Below, piece by piece: positions 60,234 through 64,000 of a stretch of DNA of 64,000 nt. Origin of the DNA: an uncultured Gemmata sp. (lineage in GTDB: Bacteria > Planctomycetota > Planctomycetia > Gemmatales > Gemmataceae); assembly GCA_937924775.1 (NCBI GenBank), contig CALDUT010000001.1, positions 372,001 to 436,000 on the forward strand, written 5' to 3'. Numbering within the stretch: the stretch's first letter is position 1; each line of letters starts with the position of its first letter. A program made the translations under genes and the position numbers. Under the pieces are notes generated by a model. It did not search any database and was not told the DNA's origin. It was given only the letters and a program-made list of their open reading frames with translations.

Positions 60234-61196
60234 ATGCCCACAACCAGTACTATGCCTCGTGATCCTTACGAAGTCTTGGGTGTTTCTCGGTCCGCGACCG
60301 CGGAGGAGATCAACAAGGCGTACCGGAAGTTGTCGAAAAAGTATCACCCGGACCGCAACCCCGGGGATAAAGAAGCCGACGCCAAATACAAGGAAGTGCA
60401 AGCCGCCTACGACATTCTCGGCGATGAGAAGAAGCGGGCACAGTACGATCAGTTCGGGTTTGCAGGCCCCCAATCGGGCTTCGGCGGGGGTGGAACGGAA
60501 GGTTTCCCCGGCGGCTTTACCGGCGGTTTTCCGGGAGGCTTCCCCGGTGGCTTTTCCACCGGGCCCGGGGGCGTGCAATTCGACCCCGAAACCGCACAGC
60601 GTCTCTTCGATCTTTTCGGGGGCCCCGGCGGCATGGACTGGGGCGATCTCTTCGGCACACCACGACGGAAAACTCGCACGCGCAGCCGTCGCGTCGAGCC
60701 GATCGAAAGTGAAGTCGTTGTTCCTTTCACAGTCGCTGCTAACGGTGGCAGCGTTTCGCTGGAAATCGACGGCAAACGGATCGATGTCAAAGTGCCTGCG
60801 GGTATTGAAGAGGGCAAGAAGCTGCGGGTGCCGGCCGAAGCGACCGGTGCCGCCGACGTGCTGTTGCGGGTCAAGATCGCCCCGCACCCGTATTTCCGCC
60901 GCGAAGGCAATGACATCTACCTCGACGTGCCGATTTCCGTGGCCGAAGCGGTTCTCGGGGCCAAGGTGGACGTTCCCACACTCGATGGTACGAAACTGAC
61001 CGTCACGGTGCCCCCGGGTACCTCCGGCGGCAAGAAGCTGCGCCTCCGCGGCAAAGGGATCGCCGGCGGTGATCAATATCTGGTCTTCAAAGTGGAAGTC
61101 CCCCCTGGACTGCTCGACGACACCAGCCGCAGATTGATTGAAGAATTCGCCCACCGCAACCCGTACAACCCGCGTGCTAACGTGCCGTGGGCCTAA
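60234..61196 (+). CDS. DnaJ-like co-chaperone (CbpA/DnaJ C-terminal type)
   Basis: 320 residues. J domain (~9-70: PYEVLGVSRSATAEEINKAY, HPD within KKYHPDRNPG), a Gly/Phe-rich linker (~80-125), and a DnaJ C-terminal substrate-binding region (~165-315: DVPISVAEAVLGAKVDVPTL). The Cys-rich zinc module (CxxCxGxG repeats) of full DnaJ is absent, as in CbpA. ATG 60252 (MPRDPYEVLG) is equally possible as start. Confidence 0.93.
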   Translation: MPTTSTMPRDPYEVLGVSRSATAEEINKAYRKLSKKYHPDRNPGDKEADAKYKEVQAAYDILGDEKKRAQYDQFGFAGPQSGFGGGGTEGFPGGFTGGFPGGFPGGFSTGPGGVQFDPETAQRLFDLFGGPGGMDWGDLFGTPRRKTRTRSRRVEPIESEVVVPFTVAANGGSVSLEIDGKRIDVKVPAGIEEGKKLRVPAEATGAADVLLRVKIAPHPYFRREGNDIYLDVPISVAEAVLGAKVDVPTLDGTKLTVTVPPGTSGGKKLRLRGKGIAGGDQYLVFKVEVPPGLLDDTSRRLIEEFAHRNPYNPRANVPWA

Positions 61197-61216
61197 GAGA
61201 GGCCCAGACTCACAAA

Positions 61217-61236
61217 CGATCCGTTGCAGCGGATCG
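61217..61236 (+). terminator. Hairpin between the DnaJ-like gene and rnpA
   Basis: CGATCCG-ttgcag-CGGATCG, 7-bp perfect stem with a 6-nt loop. No T-tract. Weak terminator candidate. Confidence 0.35.
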
Positions 61237-61315
61237 GTAGCACGACCGAAACGGTAAATGTCCAAATACACCATCCGTTGCGGCACCATCGGATGAAGCC
61301 CCAGGAGGAATCGCG

Positions 61316-61843
61316 GTGAAATTCCCCTTTCCCCGCACTCACCGATTGCGAACCGCCGCGGAGTTCGAACGCTGCTATGCGCGGAAACGCTCGGTTTCGG
61401 ACAACGTGCTGATTGTGTATGCCTGCGAGAATGGCTTGCCCCATCCGCGGTTGGGCTGTTCGGTGTCGCGAAAAATCGGCAATGCTGTGACGCGGGCACG
61501 GTACAAGCGACTGTTCCGCGAAGCGTTCCGCCTCACGCAGCACCAACTGCCGTCGGGGGTAGACCTGATTCTCATTCCTCGCCCCGGACCCGAACCGACT
61601 CTTGCAACACTCCAAGCCTCACTGATCAAACTCGCCCATCAAGCGGCCCGCAAACTGACGCCGTCGTCATCTGGTGGGCGAAGTACGGAAACCCCCGCCC
61701 CAGGAATTGCCAAACCAGCACCACCCACCAGATCAACGACCGACGCTCCCCACGCCCCAACCAAGAGCCAACCCGGCACGCTACTACCGCCCCAGCGGCC
61801 AACTGCGGAAACTCCCCCCACCCCGACGGAGACACCACCGTGA
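61316..61843 (+). CDS. rnpA: Ribonuclease P protein component
   Basis: Assists RNase P RNA in tRNA 5' maturation. Seen: RTAAEFERCYARKRSVSDNV, RLGCSVSRKIGNAVTRARYK and RLFREAFR (~43-70), with the usual RNR motif changed to RAR. The first ~115 residues are the family domain. The remaining ~60 are a Pro/Thr/Ser-rich tail absent from typical RnpA. GTG start after CAGGAGGAA. No rpmH is visible upstream. Overlaps yidD by GTGA. Confidence 0.93.
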   Translation: MKFPFPRTHRLRTAAEFERCYARKRSVSDNVLIVYACENGLPHPRLGCSVSRKIGNAVTRARYKRLFREAFRLTQHQLPSGVDLILIPRPGPEPTLATLQASLIKLAHQAARKLTPSSSGGRSTETPAPGIAKPAPPTRSTTDAPHAPTKSQPGTLLPPQRPTAETPPTPTETPP

Positions 61844-62088
61844 ACGCACTTTGTTGGCTGTGGCATGGACCCGCTCGCGCGATCAGTGCCCTCATGATTC
61901 TCCTTGTGCGTGGCTATCAGAAGCTGATGCGGCCGCTATTGCCGCCGATGTGTCGCTTTCATCCCGGCTGCAGCGAGTACTTCATTCTCGCGGTGAAAAA
62001 ACACGGCCCCGTCTTCGGCTGTGCCAAAGGTGTTTGGCGGATCTGCCGCTGCAACCCGTGGGGCGGCAGCGGCGAAGATTGGCCGTAA
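61840..62088 (+). CDS. yidD: Membrane protein insertion efficiency factor YidD
   Basis: 82 residues. Seen: ILLVRGYQKLMRPLLPPMCRFHPGC and SEYFILAVKKHG (split motif, ~22-55), the YidD/DUF37 Cys signature (CRFxPxCS), and CRCNPWGGSGEDWP. It starts at GTG inside the rnpA stop (GTGA overlap), typical of translational coupling. YidC normally follows in bacteria, but here a ThuA-like gene on the other strand follows. Confidence 0.95.
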   Translation: MNALCWLWHGPARAISALMILLVRGYQKLMRPLLPPMCRFHPGCSEYFILAVKKHGPVFGCAKGVWRICRCNPWGGSGEDWP

Positions 62089-62092
62089 CGGG

Positions 62093-63001
62093 TCACTTCT
62101 TTTTGCCTTTGTCGTCCCAGTTGGCAGCGATTTCCTCGTCGGTGACAGTGGATTGGACTCCGCGAGCCGGTACCTCCAGCTTACATAACCACACCATCGC
62201 ATTGAGGACGACTTTGCGGAAGTTGTCGTCCTTCCAGTTGCGGTGCGTATGCCCCCCTGTGAAGCCGCAGCCACGGCCCCCATCGTCCCGTTCCACCACC
62301 CACATCATCACTTCGTCGCGACCTTTGGCCTCCTGAATGTGCTTGTACGGCCCCCGGGGATAGACATACGGCCCATCGCGGACCGCATCGGAGGGTTTCG
62401 CGACAAGAATCGGTGTAATACCTTTCATCTTTTCGCGAAACCGGATGTTGAAGTACCATTCGTCGCGAATACTCAACGGCTGCACGCCACGGCACACCGG
62501 ATGGTGCGGAAACTCTTGGAACTGTGGCGTCCACATCGGATTGACAGAGTAAGCGTGTTCGTAGTAACCGCCGATCCATTCTTGGAATTGCGGCCCACCG
62601 AGGTCTTTGGGTACTTCGACCCCGTAGTGCATGCACATCAGCCCCACGCCTTTCGCCATAAGCTGACCGATGCGTTCGAGGCGTTTGTCGCGAATCAGCG
62701 GATGACCGTTACCACCATCGGCATAGCAAACGATGGCATCGGCTGTATCGAGGGCTGAGTCGTCTTTGGGGTAGCCATTGAGGAAGACGACCGTTTCCAG
62801 ATTCGGGACGCCATGCAGGCATTTGGCCAACAGGCGGATGCCGGCGTTGAATTCATGGTCGCCCGGTCCGTGACTAGGCGTACCGGCGATCAGCACAAGC
62901 TTCTTCGGTTGGTTGTTGGCGGCGATGGTGGCCGCCGGGAGCCCCCCGGCCAGGGTGATCGCCGCACCGGTGGTGAGCAGTTCGCGTCGCGAGAGAATCA
63001 T
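62093..63001 (-). CDS. ThuA-like domain protein with twin-arginine-type signal
   Basis: 302 residues. ThuA-like proteins have a class I glutamine amidotransferase-like fold and are linked to sugar metabolism, often in planctomycete loci. Seen: a signal with SRRELLTTGAAITLAG (RR plus hydrophobic), then LIAGTPSHGPGDHEFNAG (~35-52), CMHYGVEVPKDLGG (~140) and GFTGGHTHRNW (~252). It converges on yidD with four bases between the stops. Confidence 0.9.
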   Translation of the reverse strand: MILSRRELLTTGAAITLAGGLPAATIAANNQPKKLVLIAGTPSHGPGDHEFNAGIRLLAKCLHGVPNLETVVFLNGYPKDDSALDTADAIVCYADGGNGHPLIRDKRLERIGQLMAKGVGLMCMHYGVEVPKDLGGPQFQEWIGGYYEHAYSVNPMWTPQFQEFPHHPVCRGVQPLSIRDEWYFNIRFREKMKGITPILVAKPSDAVRDGPYVYPRGPYKHIQEAKGRDEVMMWVVERDDGGRGCGFTGGHTHRNWKDDNFRKVVLNAMVWLCKLEVPARGVQSTVTDEEIAANWDDKGKKK

Positions 63002-63087
63002 GGCTATTCCTTTCTTTCAGACGGGAATGAACTCAAGACAATCACGATTTTGTCCTGGGCGGCCAACCACTTCATCTCCCCCATCGC

Positions 63088-63408
63088 TCATGAAACAGCA
63101 TCGTCGGCAAACAGTGACGACAAATCGACTTTGGGAACGTCACCAGGTCCCACCGAGCTGCCGGCGATGAGGGTGCTTCCCTGCGACATTCCCTGAATGT
63201 CTATCTTCTTGCGAACAATAATCAACGAATGGAGAACCCGCCCCGGTTTTTCGACAGTTACCAAGCCATCGCTAATTCGCACTGGCATCATGATACTGGA
63301 CGAGTTACTATCACCATTCGCCAATACCAGCGAATCCGATAGGCTGTGTGGAACCTGAACCTCCCCGTGTGATAACACCACACCGGTGAGTGAGTCGGTA
63401 GCCGTCAC
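63088..63408 (-). CDS. Hypothetical protein, coupled or frame-broken pair (downstream part)
   Basis: 106 residues from GTG 63408. Patterns such as DSLTGVVLSHGEVQVPHSLS and SLVLANGDSNS, RVLHSLIIVRKKIDIQGMS look like beta-helix/bactofilin-like repeats, in which a 'visible/hidden state' of alternating short strands recurs. It overlaps the upstream frame by GTGA. Possibly the C-terminal part of one protein. Confidence 0.45.
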   Translation of the reverse strand: MTATDSLTGVVLSHGEVQVPHSLSDSLVLANGDSNSSSIMMPVRISDGLVTVEKPGRVLHSLIIVRKKIDIQGMSQGSTLIAGSSVGPGDVPKVDLSSLFADDAVS

Positions 63409-63791
63409 TCCGAGCGCACAAACTGCGCTACAGCACTTCTGCGGAGCCCATTTCCGGCTGAATCTTTATGCTTCTGAACGATGGTCTTATGAGTACAAAT
63501 AACTGCGGTTTGAATTTTGTCCCATCGTGATGGTCCGCTTGTGGTCGGCATACCCCGCATTTGACCCAGTTCGACAAGTTTTTGGCCTATAAGCATGGCC
63601 GAGTTCCACGGTTGCTCGGCGTCGGAATCGATGTCGAGGCCTGCCAGTGCGGCTACGAAAAGCTCCACCTGACCACGTTTGGCAAACTGTTGTTGAGGCT
63701 TCAGGTCCTTATCCGTAGCCCACGCTGGTTGGAATACGGTCTCCGAAGCCATGAGCGAGAATACAGCGATGGCCAAAACACTAACTATCAC
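63405..63791 (-). CDS. Hypothetical exported protein, coupled or frame-broken pair (upstream part)
   Basis: 128 residues from GTG 63791: a signal-like N-terminus (VLAIAVFSLMASETVFQPAWA) and a polar domain (GQVELFVAALAGLDIDSDAE, IQTAVICTHKTIVQKHKDS). No family recognised. Its last codons overlap the next frame's GTG. A single-base shift near 63410 would join the two into one ~230-residue protein. Confidence 0.45.
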   Translation of the reverse strand: MIVSVLAIAVFSLMASETVFQPAWATDKDLKPQQQFAKRGQVELFVAALAGLDIDSDAEQPWNSAMLIGQKLVELGQMRGMPTTSGPSRWDKIQTAVICTHKTIVQKHKDSAGNGLRRSAVAQFVRSE

Positions 63792-63919
63792 CCACTTTAT
63801 GATGACCTCACGATAATTTGGTTTCGACCAATCGTCCCATCTTCTCCCATTTGCGCACCTTCGTACACTGATGGGCGACGGAATTGCCCTCCAAACCTCG
63901 CGGAGCGGGCTGGCCCGCT

Positions 63920-64000
63920 ATGTCGATTGTTCTGTCTGTTGCTGGTCAACTGACGGTCGCGGAAAAGCTGTCGCGGATTGCGGCCCGCGATTGGCTGGCC
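63920..64000 (+). CDS. Start of a gene cut by the window end
   Basis: ATG 63920 followed by 27 open codons (MSIVLSVAGQLTVAEKLSRI...) to the window edge. GGAG lies about 13 nt upstream. Too short to identify. Confidence 0.35.
   Translation, partial: MSIVLSVAGQLTVAEKLSRIAARDWLA

Noticed and set aside
60228-61499. 423-codon frame antisense to the DnaJ-like gene and rnpA
   Set aside because: Both + strand genes are certain; antisense frame has no motif.
63561-63953. 130-codon + strand frame at the window end
   Set aside because: Antisense to the signal-peptide-bearing minus-strand frame and with no recognisable domain.

Overview
The window looks like chromosomal DNA from a planctomycete, most likely the Gemmata lineage. 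This rests on protein families typical of that group: DUF1559 proteins with a prepilin-type N-terminus (two copies), a DUF1501 protein with a twin-arginine signal, a ThuA-like protein, several PQQ-type beta-propellers, a tricorn-like S41 protease, a WD40 protein with a cysteine-rich insert, and a GC-rich sequence with GTG starts. No rRNA, tRNA, CRISPR array or insertion sequence was recognised. The lineage call is an inference from gene content.

Layout. 1-0.9 kb: end of a phosphotransferase-like gene. 1.2-15.0 kb: a co-oriented Tad/Flp pilus locus in the order pilin, pilin, prepilin peptidase, CpaB, secretin CpaC, CpaE, CpaF, TadB, TadC, OmpA-like lipoprotein, 77-residue membrane protein, AAA+ ATPase, TPR lipoprotein. 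15.2-26.8 kb: mostly housekeeping genes on the + strand (moaC, polyprenyl synthase, tRNA adenosine deaminase, alkylguanine methyltransferase, purA, uppS-cdsA, PhoH), with two secreted beta-propeller proteins among them. 26.9-29.3 kb: fasciclin protein, FlgM-like protein and Fur-family regulator. 29.5-45.7 kb: mostly secreted or envelope proteins (DUF1501, HEAT, DUF1559, PQQ propeller, AztD-like lipoprotein, tricorn-like protease, EF-hand glycine-rich protein, MscS-like channel). 46.7-57.8 kb: proS, arylsulfotransferase-like lipoprotein, rpmA, M6 protease, galT, nadD, purC, WD40 protein. 58.4-64 kb: ECF sigma factor, second DUF1559 protein, DnaJ-like protein, rnpA-yidD, ThuA-like protein and two small coupled ORFs.

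The Tad genes should work together: the peptidase matures the pilins, CpaF/TadB/TadC form the inner-membrane motor and platform, CpaB and CpaC the periplasmic and outer-membrane channel, and CpaE directs localisation. The OmpA-like lipoprotein, the small membrane protein and the AAA+ ATPase are less usual components.

The most interesting signals are non-coding. At 58122-58135 there is a perfect 14-bp palindrome matching the core of the ParB-binding parS site, in an AT-rich gap about 3 kb from rnpA-yidD. At 48250-48374 a promoter-like sequence is followed by a 16-bp palindrome, mutually exclusive hairpins and an intrinsic terminator, which looks like a ~90-nt small RNA or attenuated leader. 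At 32345-32437 a good promoter carries two similar palindromes 40 bp apart. Two further intrinsic-terminator-like hairpins (40228-40251, 41965-42040) have no annotated gene upstream on their strand.
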